Assembly (NCBI GenBank): GCA_937951625.1
Contig: CALFBP010000036.1
Location: 1 to 55,120, forward strand
DNA length: 55,120 bases
From: an uncultured Thermoguttaceae bacterium
GTDB taxonomy: Bacteria; Planctomycetota; Planctomycetia; Pirellulales; Thermoguttaceae
Direction of reading: 5' to 3'
Shown here: positions 46,315 to 54,980 of the stretch, piece by piece
Layout of the letters: every line of letters begins with the position of its first letter
How positions within the stretch are numbered: position 1 is the first letter of the stretch
The notes under the pieces: model-generated
Database searches by the model: none
Told to the model about the DNA's origin: nothing
The model's input: only the letters and a program-made list of their open reading frames with translations
Made by a program: the position numbers and the translations under genes

Positions 46315-46900
46315 GGTGAGCCTGTTTACTGAGGATTTCGGGCACGAGGAGTTTCTTCGATCGCTGCTCCAACGACTTGCAAGAGAACAGAAGATTAAAA
46401 TCGACATTCACGGCTATTCCGTGCGCGGGGGATTTGGCGCTGTGGTCACCGAGCTGAAACAATACGTGGAGGATTTGCTTCGTTACCGCGAAGATCTGCC
46501 TGACTTGGTGGTTGTGGCAGCAGACGCCAATTGCCAAGGATTCGGCAAGCGCCGCCGTCAATTGCAAGAGGCGGCTGATTCGATCAAGGATCGGGTTGCG
46601 TTTGCCGTCCCGGATCCCCACGTGGAACGATGGCTTTTGCTCGACGCCAGTGCTTTTAAACGGGTGTTGGGACGGGCGTGCGAGAAACCCGACTTGAAAT
46701 GTGCCCGCGATCGATACAAGGATTGGCTGACCCAAGCAGTGGTGAAAAGCGGCGCGACGCCGCTTTTGGGCGGTTTCGAGTATGCTGAGGAAATCGTGGC
46801 GGCCATGGACCTCGAGCGCGTTCGCAAAGAGGATCGATCCCTTGGCGCTTTGTTGGAGGATTTGACTCAACGGTTCCGACTTTGGCAAACTGCCCCGTAG
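46307..46900 (+). CDS. TOPRIM/DUF4276-like partner of the AAA ATPase
   Basis: A 197-residue protein from ATG 46307, which overlaps the ATPase gene by 8 nt; an earlier in-frame start (46229) would run deep inside that gene. Elements of a TOPRIM-type fold are visible: an N-terminal strand with acidic residues (VSLFTEDFGHEEFL, Glu9), a hydrophobic strand ending in an Asp (DLVVVAADANCQG, Asp73, followed by Asn rather than the usual second Asp) and a VPDPHVERWLLLDAS block that resembles the IExWLLAD motif of DUF4276/RloB-type proteins. It would be the effector nuclease or toxin released or activated by the ATPase. The exact family was not identified, and catalytic competence is uncertain given D-x-N. 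Confidence 0.75.
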   Translation: MRKVSLFTEDFGHEEFLRSLLQRLAREQKIKIDIHGYSVRGGFGAVVTELKQYVEDLLRYREDLPDLVVVAADANCQGFGKRRRQLQEAADSIKDRVAFAVPDPHVERWLLLDASAFKRVLGRACEKPDLKCARDRYKDWLTQAVVKSGATPLLGGFEYAEEIVAAMDLERVRKEDRSLGALLEDLTQRFRLWQTAP

Positions 46901-47039
46901 AGCCTCTTCCAACACCATGAAAAGATAGGGGATTTGACCTAGGAAACAGGCGTTGAAACCTTCGGCAAACCAGGTTTGGCAATAGGCTTTTAGTCCTAGC
47001 CCACACATTTGACAGTTCCTTTGATTTCGGCGAAAGCGT

Positions 47040-48815
47040 ATGTCCATCATTGTTCAGAAATTCGGCGGTACGAGTGTTGCAGACAGTCAGAAAATCCTTG
47101 CGGCGGCTCGAAAGGCGATCCGCGCCAAAAAGGAGGGCCATCAGGTGGTGACCGTGGTCAGCGCCATGGGCCACACCACCGACCAGCTCATCGATCTGGC
47201 CAAGCAGATCACCGCGCAGCCCCCGGCGAGAGAGATGGATATGCTTCTCTCGACCGGCGAACAGGTGAGCGTGGCCTTGATGGCCATGGCGATCCACTCG
47301 CTGGGCGACCAGGCGATCAGCATGACGGGGGCCCAGATGGGCATCATCACCGATAGCACCCACACCAAGGCCCGCATCCGCTCGATTTCGGCCGATCGCA
47401 TTCGCAAGGCGTTGGACGAAGGCAATATCGTGATCGCGGCGGGCTTTCAAGGCATCAGTCCCACGGCCGACATCACGACCTTGGGCCGCGGGGGGAGCGA
47501 TACCACGGCCGTGGCCTTGGCGGCCGCCCTGCACGCCGAGACCTGCGAAATCTACACCGACGTGGACGGCGTCTACACCACCGATCCGCGGCTCGTGCCC
47601 GAGGCCCGCCGCCTCAAGCAAATCAGTTACGACGAGATGCTGGAATTGGCCAGCGCTGGGGCGGGCGTAATGCACAACCGCTCGATCGAATTCGCCAAGA
47701 AGTTCTCCGTGCCCGTCCACGTGCGATCCAGCTTCAGCGATCAGCCGGGCACGATGATCTGCGAAGAGCCGGAATCGCCGGATCAGCCGGTTTGCGGGGC
47801 GGCGATGATCAAGGACGAGGCCCGGGTGACGGTGCTCGGCGTTCCCGATCGGCCGGGCGCAGCGCTCGCCATCTTCTCCAAGATCGCGGCGAGGAACGTT
47901 CCGATCGATATGATTGTGCAGAATGTGGCTGCCGACGGCCGGGCCGATATCTCCTTCACCGTGGTCCGCGACGAACTGCCCGCCACGCTCAAGGCCGTCG
48001 AGGAGGCGAGCCGGGCCTTGGGGGCCGAAGGCTACACCTACGACGACAATGTGGCCAAGATTTCCGTGGTGGGGCTGGGGATGAAAAAACAGCCGGGCGT
48101 CGCGCGGCGGATGTTCCGCGCCTTGGCCGACAAGGGGATCAACATCCTCATGATCACCACCAGCGAGATCAAGATCTCGGTGCTGGTGGATCGGAACGAG
48201 GCCTTGGAATCGCTACGCACCGTGCATGCCGCCTTCGAGCTGGAGAAGGAGCCTGCCAGCGTAGCGCCACGTGGCGCCGTTGCGGCATCTCCGGCCAACA
48301 ATGGGACCGCCGACGCCGTCGCCCGCATGCAAAATATGGAAGACTTGCTCATCGACGACATCACGCTCGACGAATCGCAGGCCCGGGTCACCGTTTCCCG
48401 CGTTCCCGACAAGCCAGGCATCGCCGCGCAGATTTTCGAGGAGATCGCCGCGGCGGGGATCGTGGTCGACATGATCGTGCAGAGCGTCGGTCGCGAAGAG
48501 TTGGCGAACCTGAGTTTCACGGTCCCCCAGAAAGACCTTGGCAAAAGCTTGGAATTGCTGAGCAAGCTCGCGGCGCGGCTAGGCTGCCCGCCGCCCACCA
48601 GTTGTCCGGCCGTCGCCAAGCTGACCGTCTTCGGCACAGGGATGCGGAGCCATACCGGCGTGGCCAGCCGTTTGTTCCGTTGCTTGGCCGACGTAGGAAT
48701 CAACGTGGACATGATCAACACCAGCGAAGTCCGCGTGAGCGTGGTCGTCGAGGGTGGCCAAGGCCGCAAAGCCTTGGACGCCCTCAAGGCGGAATTCGCC
48801 GACGTTTTAGTCTGA
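47040..48815 (+). CDS. lysC: Aspartokinase with two tandem ACT-domain pairs
   Basis: A 591-residue enzyme, longer than the usual roughly 410-residue class. The kinase domain starts VQKFGGTSVADSQ and includes LGRGGSDTTAVALAAAL and EIYTDVDGVYTTDPRLV. Two regulatory ACT pairs follow: residues about 255-410 (VTVLGVPDRPGAALAIFSKI; ISVVGLGMKKQPGVARRMF) and about 445-590 (VTVSRVPDKPGIAAQIFEEI; LTVFGTGMRSHTGVASRLF). They are joined by an Ala/Asn-rich linker. The two pairs are clear repeats of each other, as in some cyanobacterial LysC. It makes aspartyl phosphate for Thr, Met and Lys and is probably inhibited by Thr or Lys. It follows the defence-like pair by 139 nt. Confidence 0.95.
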   Translation: MSIIVQKFGGTSVADSQKILAAARKAIRAKKEGHQVVTVVSAMGHTTDQLIDLAKQITAQPPAREMDMLLSTGEQVSVALMAMAIHSLGDQAISMTGAQMGIITDSTHTKARIRSISADRIRKALDEGNIVIAAGFQGISPTADITTLGRGGSDTTAVALAAALHAETCEIYTDVDGVYTTDPRLVPEARRLKQISYDEMLELASAGAGVMHNRSIEFAKKFSVPVHVRSSFSDQPGTMICEEPESPDQPVCGAAMIKDEARVTVLGVPDRPGAALAIFSKIAARNVPIDMIVQNVAADGRADISFTVVRDELPATLKAVEEASRALGAEGYTYDDNVAKISVVGLGMKKQPGVARRMFRALADKGINILMITTSEIKISVLVDRNEALESLRTVHAAFELEKEPASVAPRGAVAASPANNGTADAVARMQNMEDLLIDDITLDESQARVTVSRVPDKPGIAAQIFEEIAAAGIVVDMIVQSVGREELANLSFTVPQKDLGKSLELLSKLAARLGCPPPTSCPAVAKLTVFGTGMRSHTGVASRLFRCLADVGINVDMINTSEVRVSVVVEGGQGRKALDALKAEFADVLV

Positions 48816-49092
48816 ACCACCGGTTGGTGTGAGCCATGGGCCCCAGGCAACCAGCGCGTGCCTGCAACCGCATTGGTTGGCGGTAGGGTCAGGCAGCGGT
48901 CGAGGTGTTGAAATAACAAGCGATCCCCGAGCCTTCGGCTAGCGATGCGTGCCTTCGGTCCGCCAACAACGCGGCGATTGCGCCGCGGGGCCCGAGGCCT
49001 TATCGTCTCGGGCCGAGCCGAGAAAACGTCGCGGGAGAGCAAAAATGCAAGAGTCAACGGGAGCCGCGGACTTCCCTGGCGGCGCAGGCTGA

Positions 49093-50052
49093 ATGACGCG
49101 GCTCGAACGGTATCAGATCTCGGTCTATTTCACGGCTTTATTTCTCGGCTTGGTCCTGGGGGTATTTTTCCCGGCCCTGGCATCCGGGCTGGAAGCGGCA
49201 CTTTGGCCCTTGGTAGGCGTTTTGCTCTACGTCACCTTTCTTCAGGTGCCCTTGCTGGAATTCCGCCAGGCGCTATCCGATGTGCGATTTTTCGCTGCCC
49301 TGTTGACCGCCAACTTCGTTTTCGTGCCGTTGGTCGTTTGGGGGCTCCTTTGGGGCCTGCCAGCGTCAGCGCCAATCCACCTCGGGGTGGCCTTAGTGCT
49401 TTTGACACCGTGTACCGACTGGATGAACACCTTTACGCTCCTGGGCCAAGGCGATGCCCAGCGGACATTGGCAGCGACGCCGTTGTTGTTGGTCGTTCAG
49501 ATAGTGTTGTTGCCGTTGTTTCTGTGGCTTTTGCTGGACAGCGACGTGAGCCAAATGGTGGCGACCGCCCCTTTTTGGCAAGCATTTTTCGGCCTGGTCA
49601 TGCTGCCCCTGGCGCTGGCGTGGCTGACCGAGTGGCAGGGACGACGTAGTCGCGGGTTCGTCGCCTGGTTGAGCATGTCGCGTCCGTTATCGGTCCTTTT
49701 GTTGGCGCTGGTGGTTTGCGTGATCGCTGCTTCGCAGATTCGATCGGTTTTGGACCACCTCAGGCACCTGAGTCAGGTGACCTTGATTTTCGTGCTCTAC
49801 GTGGCCCTCGCCGTGGTCATCGGCAAGCTGACGATTCGGCTGTATCGCTTGCCGCCCAGAGCGGGCCGAGGCTTGATCTTCAGTGTTGGCACGCGGAACT
49901 CCTTTGTGGTTCTGCCACTGGCCCTCGCCTTGCCCGCCGAGTGGCAACTCGCCGTGTCCGTGATCGTCGTCCAGGCCTTCGTCGAGATGGTGGGGATGCT
50001 CGTGTTGATCCGTCTGGCGCCAAGCTGCTTGGTGCGGGAACCACCCGGCTGA
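49093..50052 (+). CDS. ACR3-like arsenite/bile-acid symporter family transporter
   Basis: A 319-residue polytopic protein with ten predicted helices. VLLTPCTDWMNTFTLLG contains the PCT Cys of the ACR3 arsenite-efflux branch of the BASS superfamily, and GTRNSFVVLPLALALP fits the second broken-helix repeat. It would export arsenite by proton exchange if a true ACR3. No arsR, arsC or arsM gene is adjacent, so substrate is uncertain and an anion or bile-acid-type transporter remains possible. It starts at ATG 49093. Confidence 0.75.
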   Translation: MTRLERYQISVYFTALFLGLVLGVFFPALASGLEAALWPLVGVLLYVTFLQVPLLEFRQALSDVRFFAALLTANFVFVPLVVWGLLWGLPASAPIHLGVALVLLTPCTDWMNTFTLLGQGDAQRTLAATPLLLVVQIVLLPLFLWLLLDSDVSQMVATAPFWQAFFGLVMLPLALAWLTEWQGRRSRGFVAWLSMSRPLSVLLLALVVCVIAASQIRSVLDHLRHLSQVTLIFVLYVALAVVIGKLTIRLYRLPPRAGRGLIFSVGTRNSFVVLPLALALPAEWQLAVSVIVVQAFVEMVGMLVLIRLAPSCLVREPPG

Positions 50053-50478
50053 GAGGGGCGGGGCGAGGTCGTGCGAGCGGGGGCCTTTTTTCCAAGGCAC
50101 TGCGGCGGTAAGATAAAAAGCACGGTTCGGCCGTTTTTTTGGCGTTGTTTTGGCGACTGCCTTGCCGGCCAATCGTGCGTGCGGCCTTCTATCATGCGCG
50201 TGTTGTCGGTGCGGTTACTTTGGGGAGCCGATACTTTGCCCGTTGGGTGCCGATTGTTTGGTCTCGGCCGCGTGTATAGCCGCAGACCCGCTCTTTCGAG
50301 TTGGCCGCGGATCACACAACCCGAGTCCTAGGCGCCCCCTTTGTGGTAACGGGCTCTCAGAAACGCATCGCCACGGCATTGCGGTGGAAGGCCTCCTTTA
50401 TTTACCGAAGGCCAGTCGACGCCGCTTTTTGCCTTTTCTGGCTTGGTATCTACAATTGGCAAAAAACTTGAAGCGAAC
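50053..50478. other. Intergenic region without a supported gene
   Basis: 426 nt between the transporter and larE. A short hairpin and T run (50122-50140) lies 70 nt after the transporter stop. Small + frames here (for example 50071-50331) are Arg/Cys/Trp-rich without a start site and look non-coding. No tRNA or riboswitch pattern was recognised. Confidence 0.5.
50122..50140 (+). terminator. Weak terminator after the transporter gene
   Basis: ACGG (50122-50125), loop TTCGG, CCGT (50131-50134), then six further T. The stem is only 4 bp, so it is a weak call. Confidence 0.3.
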
Positions 50479-51330
50479 ATGAACGAACTTGCTCCGGAAC
50501 TCGTGCGGAAACGCGATCGGCTGTTGGACTTGCTTCGCGGCTTCGGGAGCTGTGCGGTTGCATTTTCGGGTGGATTGGACAGCACCGTGCTGGCGAAGGC
50601 AGCCCAGTTGGCGTTGGGCGACCGGGCCGTTGCCGTAACGGGCGTGAGCGAGAGTTTGGCGAGCGGCGAATTGGACGAGTGCCGCGAGCTGGCCAGGCTC
50701 ATCGGAATCCGGCACGAGATCATGCGCACCGAGGAACTGTCCAATCCCGACTATCAGAAAAACCGCGCCGACCGCTGTTACCATTGCAAAACCGAATTGT
50801 TCACGAAATTGGAATCGATCGCGGAGCGGTTGAACGTGGCCGTGGTCGCCGACGGATCGAATCGCGACGACCACGGGGAACATCGGCCGGGTCTTCAGGC
50901 GGCGCGGGATCGTCGGGTGCGGAGCCCGTTGGCCGAATGTGGGCTGACGAAAGCAGAAATCCGCGCACTGGCCGCCCACTGGGATTTGCCCACGTGGGAC
51001 AAGCCCGCCAGCCCCTGCCTGAGCAGCCGCATCGCTTACGGCGAGGAAGTCACGGCCGAGCGCCTGGCGATGATCGATCGTTCGGAGCGGTTCTTGCGAC
51101 AGCATGGTTTCCAGCCCCTCCGGGTCCGTTACCACAAGGGCGACATGGCGCGGATCGAGGTCGCTGCGGATAGCATTGCACGATTCCTCGAGCCGGAATT
51201 TCGCGCCCAAGTGGTCCGGGAACTCAAGGCGGCTGGTTTCAAGTACGTCTCACTCGATTTGGAGGGCTTCCGCTCCGGCAGCCTGAATGCGGTACTCTCG
51301 CCCGACAGTTTGACCATTCTCGGTCAATAA
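50479..51330 (+). CDS. larE: LarE-type ATP-dependent sacrificial sulfur transferase
   Basis: A 283-residue PP-loop enzyme that adenylylates and thiolates the pincer-cofactor precursor of lactate racemase. The ATP loop is AFSGGLDSTVLAK (about residues 28-40). The sulfur-donating Cys is the one in KPASPCLSSRIAYG. The DRCYHCKTELFTKL block is typical of the family. ATG 50479 is preferred; an in-frame TTG (50443) adds 12 residues. No larA, larB or larC gene is close, so the cofactor pathway must be completed elsewhere or the enzyme serves another thiolation. Confidence 0.9.
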   Translation: MNELAPELVRKRDRLLDLLRGFGSCAVAFSGGLDSTVLAKAAQLALGDRAVAVTGVSESLASGELDECRELARLIGIRHEIMRTEELSNPDYQKNRADRCYHCKTELFTKLESIAERLNVAVVADGSNRDDHGEHRPGLQAARDRRVRSPLAECGLTKAEIRALAAHWDLPTWDKPASPCLSSRIAYGEEVTAERLAMIDRSERFLRQHGFQPLRVRYHKGDMARIEVAADSIARFLEPEFRAQVVRELKAAGFKYVSLDLEGFRSGSLNAVLSPDSLTILGQ

Positions 51331-51441
51331 GCCCGCCAGCCTGGCTAGCCGCGCTGGGCAAGATGCCGTCAACGCCTTCGCGTTGTTCATGCCGCCGCCG
51401 GAAGTCGTCTAGGCTGGTCTTCTCGATATCCCTTCAGTTTG

Positions 51442-51457
51442 CGGCACACGAGTTGCT
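51442..51457 (+). promoter_or_regulatory. Candidate sigma-54 promoter of the ZraP-like gene
   Basis: CGGCACACGAGTTGCT, with GG at 51443-51444 and GC at 51455-51456 separated by exactly 10 nt. It matches the sigma-54 (-24/-12) consensus TGGCACG-N4-TTGCW except for the first T and one G. Transcription would begin near 51468, about 135 nt before the ATG. An NtrC-type activator is encoded two genes downstream, which makes the match more credible. Confidence 0.6.
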
Positions 51458-51547
51458 CATTAGAGTTTCTGCACGTGATGAACGGGGCTTGCGTAGGGCG
51501 CAGGCCATCGCGTGTGGCAGAAATGTGCCGAGTCGCAGGTGGAAAGG

Positions 51548-51564
51548 TGTGCAATTTCTGCACA
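51548..51564. promoter_or_regulatory. Palindromic operator-like site upstream of the ZraP-like gene
   Basis: TGTGCA (51548-51553), five nt, TGCACA (51559-51564). Its core reads GCAGAAA on the - strand. The same core occurs at about 51517-51523 (+) and 51466-51472 (-). Three copies in 100 nt suggest regulator binding, perhaps by the NtrC-type protein, although they lie downstream of the sigma-54 match, where activator sites are unusual. Confidence 0.4.
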
Positions 51565-51602
51565 AGGTAACTTGAAGGGTTTTCTGACACGAGGAGTTAG
51601 CG

Positions 51603-52094
51603 ATGAAGACCAAATTGACGGTGACGGCAGTGGCTCTTTTATGGTGCGGTCTGCTCGGCGTTGGCTATGCCGCCGAGGGAAATGCCGGGAGTCCCCCCGG
51701 AACTAAAGACAATGCGGCGACTCCCGCCGCGACGCTGGCAGAACTTCGGGCACAAATCCATCGCACGATGGCGGCCCTGATCGAGGCCCAATCCGCCAAG
51801 GAGCCGGATGCGGCGAAAATCGAGGCCCTGACGAAGGAACTTCAGCGGCTTCGGGCGGAGTGCTGGGCGCAAGGCGCTCCCGGCGCAGGAATGGGTCCAT
51901 GGGCAGGACGGGGCATGGGTTGCGGCCGCGGAGCCGGCTGGGGTATGGGGGGCGGTCGAGGTTGGGGCGGCGGTCGGGGATTCGGACCCGGCGCTGGCCG
52001 CGGCTTGCCCCCAGGCGGTCCCGCCTTCGTCGATGAAAACAAAAACGGCGTCTGCGATTGGTTCGAGCTTCGGACTGGTGCAGGCCGCCAGTAA
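51603..52094 (+). CDS. ZraP-like exported Gly-rich metal-stress protein
   Basis: A 163-residue protein with a signal peptide (KLTVTAVALLWCGLLGVGYA), then a helical segment with heptad-like spacing (AELRAQIHRTMAALIEAQSA). A Gly/Arg/Trp-rich stretch (residues about 98-145) and a C-terminal acidic motif FVDENKNGVCDWFE, which resembles short metal-binding tails in ZraP/Spy-type chaperones, complete it. The gene order with a membrane kinase and an NtrC-type regulator mirrors zraP-zraS-zraR. It would be a periplasmic zinc-responsive chaperone. The family match is by pattern and context, not full-length identity. Confidence 0.75.
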   Translation: MKTKLTVTAVALLWCGLLGVGYAAEGNAGSPPGTKDNAATPAATLAELRAQIHRTMAALIEAQSAKEPDAAKIEALTKELQRLRAECWAQGAPGAGMGPWAGRGMGCGRGAGWGMGGGRGWGGGRGFGPGAGRGLPPGGPAFVDENKNGVCDWFELRTGAGRQ

Positions 52095-52171
52095 TCCCCC
52101 CGGCAACCTGAGACGCTGGGCCGAGAAGATGTCCTTGGAATGGCCCGCCCTGCGCGCCACAATAACCCTGT

Positions 52172-53506
52172 ATGCCATGGCAACGCCTGATGACTTGGAT
52201 CGCCCTGCTGGCCGCGCTCGTCGCGCTCGGCTTCTGGCAGTGGCACGAGTACCGCCATGAGTGTGCGTTGGCCCGGCAGAGTGTCGTCCGTTTCGCTGAA
52301 TCGGTGATGAATGCCCTGATCGGCGGCTTGCGATCGCATCGCCGATTAGGGTTTTTTTTCACCGAACAAGTTCAGGGCGTGCTCGACGAATTGGTTCAAT
52401 CGGAGGACGTCTTGGCAGCGGCCTTGATTTCAGGGGATGGATCGTCAACGTTGAGCGCAGGGCGGGTAGAACAGTTGGATTTGCGAGCGGCGCCAGCATC
52501 GACCGAGGCCTGGCGAGACGCAGGCTATCGTTTGGCCCGCACGTTTCGTCTCCCGTTGGAGGCCGGCGGACCGGGGGCTGGGCATGGCGGCATGGGCGGC
52601 GGCCGGGGCTGGGAACGCCGGCGACAAATGATGTCGCAGGAGTCGACTCAAGCCTTCGCGCCGGGCACCGAGGCGACCGCCGTGCTGCTTGTGGACCGGG
52701 CGCGGGCAGATGAGGCCTGTCGCCGGGCCGCAATCAGCCGCATCTCCGTGGCAACAGCCGGCTGGCTTCTCGTCGCTTGCGTGGCCTTCGCCTGGAGAAT
52801 GACCGTGCGTTTGGCCGAGGCCCGCGGCCACGCGCGATCGTTGGAGGCCGAGGCCCGATACCTTCGCGACCTCGGCCAGGCCGCTGCTGGTCTGGCGCAT
52901 GAAACCCGGAATCCCTTGGGCCTGATCCGCGGTTGGGCCCAGCGGCTGGCCAGCTCCGCTGCCAATGTCGAGGACGCGAGCCAGGCCCGAACGTTGGTCG
53001 AGGAATGCGATCGTGTTACCGCCCGAATCAACCAGTTCCTGGCCTTCGCCCGACCTAGTGATCCACGCCCAGAACACCTCGATCCGGCGGACCTGATCGC
53101 CGAGTTGACGGCCTTGCTGGAGCCGGACCTGGCGGCCCGCCGTGTCGCCCTTCGCGGCTTGGACCCTGGCGAGTCTGTGCTCGCCGATCGGGAAATGCTG
53201 CGTCAGGCGTTATTCAATTTGCTTCAGAACGCGATTCAGGCCTCGGGCGAGGGCGGGGTCGTTGAGACTCGGCTGCACCGCAATCGCGATGGCAGCTTCC
53301 GGCTGGAAGTCGCCGACCGAGGTCCCGGCGTGGCAGAGGCCCACGTTTCCCGATTGTTTACCCCCTATTTCACGACCCGCCCGGACGGCACCGGCCTCGG
53401 TCTGGCCATTGTCCGCCGCATTGCGGCGGCGCACGGCTGGGAGGCGGGTTACCAACCAAGGCCCGGCGGCGGCGCCATCTTCTGGCTGGATGGGATCCAT
53501 GGCTGA
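52172..53506 (+). CDS. Membrane sensor histidine kinase (ZraS/NtrB-like)
   Basis: A 444-residue kinase. Two membrane helices ([34 protein letters not shown]) bracket a periplasmic sensor of about 170 residues. That sensor contains a Gly-rich insert, [15 protein letters not shown] in context, echoing the ZraP-like neighbour. The phospho-acceptor is [16 protein letters not shown], followed by N ([13 protein letters not shown]), G1 (VADRGPGV) and G2 (GTGLGLAI) boxes. It overlaps the response regulator by 8 nt, so the two are made together. The signal is likely a periplasmic metal or envelope stress. Confidence 0.93.
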   Translation: MPWQRLMTWIALLAALVALGFWQWHEYRHECALARQSVVRFAESVMNALIGGLRSHRRLGFFFTEQVQGVLDELVQSEDVLAAALISGDGSSTLSAGRVEQLDLRAAPASTEAWRDAGYRLARTFRLPLEAGGPGAGHGGMGGGRGWERRRQMMSQESTQAFAPGTEATAVLLVDRARADEACRRAAISRISVATAGWLLVACVAFAWRMTVRLAEARGHARSLEAEARYLRDLGQAAAGLAHETRNPLGLIRGWAQRLASSAANVEDASQARTLVEECDRVTARINQFLAFARPSDPRPEHLDPADLIAELTALLEPDLAARRVALRGLDPGESVLADREMLRQALFNLLQNAIQASGEGGVVETRLHRNRDGSFRLEVADRGPGVAEAHVSRLFTPYFTTRPDGTGLGLAIVRRIAAAHGWEAGYQPRPGGGAIFWLDGIHG

Positions 53507-54851
53507 GCACCCCCCCGCCACGATTCTCGTGGTCGACGACGAGGCCGAACAGCGCCGTCTTCTCACTGGGTTTATCGCCTCGCTGGGCTTCCGCACGGAA
53601 GAGGCCGCGTCGGCCGAAGAGGCCCTGTCGCGCATCGCCCACCGCCGACCCGACATGGTGCTGCTCGATGTCCGACTCCCGGGGATGAACGGGATCGAGG
53701 CCTTAAGCGAGATTCGTAAGCTGGCCGCCGACCTGCCCGTGCTCCTCATCACCGCCTATGCCGATCTCCGCCAAGCGGTTTCGGCCATGAAAAGCGGGGC
53801 GGACGACTATCTCGCCAAGCCCGTCGATCTGGATGAGCTGGAGGCGGCGATTTTCGACGCCCTCGGGCAAGAGGGAAAGCGAGCCGAGGACCGCGCCGCG
53901 TTGAGTTTGCCGCCGTGGTTTGTTTGCCACAGCGTCGCCATGCGTCGCGTCGCCGAGACGGTGGCGGTGGTGGCCCCGTCCAACGCCCCGGTGCTGATTT
54001 TGGGCCAAAGTGGCGTGGGCAAGGAATTGGTCGCCCGATTGATCCACGAGTGGAGCCCCCGCGCCGCCGGACCGCTGGTGGCCGCCAATTGCGCGGGTCT
54101 TCCGGAAAGCCTCTTGGAAAGCGAATTGTTCGGCCACACGAAAGGGGCCTTTACGGGCGCTAGCCAAAGCCGTTTGGGGTATTTCCGCGCAGCCCACGGC
54201 GGCACGCTATTTCTCGACGAAATCGGCGAACTGCCGCTGCACGTGCAGCCCAAGTTGCTACGGGCGTTGGAATCGGGCGAAATTACGCCCGTGGGAAGCG
54301 ATGTGCCCCTGCAAGTCGATACCCGGTTGATCGCCGCGACGAATCGCGATTTGGCCCGGGAGGTCGAGGCGGGCCGATTCCGCGAAGACCTCTACTACCG
54401 CATCAACGTGATCGAGCTGCTCGTCCCGCCGTTGGCCGAACGCCAGGACGATGTCCTCCCCTTGGCCAAACGCTTCGCCGCCGAATTCGCCGGGGGGCCG
54501 GTGCGGCTCTCGCCTCAGGCGGTGCAATGCCTGTTGGCATACGCCTGGCCGGGAAATGTCCGCGAGTTGCGCAACGCGATTCAACGGGCATGCCTTCTGT
54601 GTCGCGGCGACGTGATCTTGCCGGAACATTTGCCGCCTAAAGTGGCCGCCCTGGCCGCTGGCGGCACGGCCCCACCGAACACTGGCCGGCTGTCGCAGGT
54701 CGAGCGGGCGACCATCCTAGCCACGCTGGCCGAGTGCGGCGGCAACCGCACCCAAGCCGCGAAGAAACTCGGCATCAGCCGCCGCGCGCTGATCTACAAG
54801 CTCCGCGCTATCGAGGCGGAACAATCGGGGAGCGACCCGAATCGGCCGTGA
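53499..54851 (+). CDS. Sigma-54-dependent NtrC-family response regulator (ZraR-like)
   Basis: A 450-residue regulator from ATG 53499; upstream in-frame starts belong to the kinase coding region. The receiver has its phospho-Asp in [10 protein letters not shown], an acidic pair in VVDDEAEQ and Lys in DDYLAKPVD. The AAA+ domain has Walker [14 protein letters not shown] and the sigma-54 contact loop GAFTGA. A C-terminal Fis-type helix-turn-helix ([20 protein letters not shown]) binds DNA. The Walker A opens GQSGVGKE where most members have GESGTGKE. It would activate the sigma-54 promoter upstream of the ZraP-like gene. Confidence 0.95.
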   Translation: MAEHPPATILVVDDEAEQRRLLTGFIASLGFRTEEAASAEEALSRIAHRRPDMVLLDVRLPGMNGIEALSEIRKLAADLPVLLITAYADLRQAVSAMKSGADDYLAKPVDLDELEAAIFDALGQEGKRAEDRAALSLPPWFVCHSVAMRRVAETVAVVAPSNAPVLILGQSGVGKELVARLIHEWSPRAAGPLVAANCAGLPESLLESELFGHTKGAFTGASQSRLGYFRAAHGGTLFLDEIGELPLHVQPKLLRALESGEITPVGSDVPLQVDTRLIAATNRDLAREVEAGRFREDLYYRINVIELLVPPLAERQDDVLPLAKRFAAEFAGGPVRLSPQAVQCLLAYAWPGNVRELRNAIQRACLLCRGDVILPEHLPPKVAALAAGGTAPPNTGRLSQVERATILATLAECGGNRTQAAKKLGISRRALIYKLRAIEAEQSGSDPNRP

Positions 54852-54980
54852 AGGTCGCCACACCTCGCGGCGACGAAAAGCAGCGTGCTCATTACGTCGA
54901 TCGTGGTTCCGTCCCCCTTGGCGAGCCTTCCCGGTGGTCATTTCTGCAAGTTCCGCTGCACTGGGCGCTTTCGCTAAAAC

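Noticed and set aside
46202-47050. 282-codon - strand frame across the TOPRIM-like gene and the lysC upstream region
   Set aside because: Its N-terminal part lies in a non-coding gap and looks Cys-containing by chance, and most of it is antisense to the 46307-46900 gene.
51516-51541. Alternative sigma-54 matches nearer to the ZraP-like gene
   Set aside because: The GG-to-GC spacing is 9 or 11 nt instead of 10.
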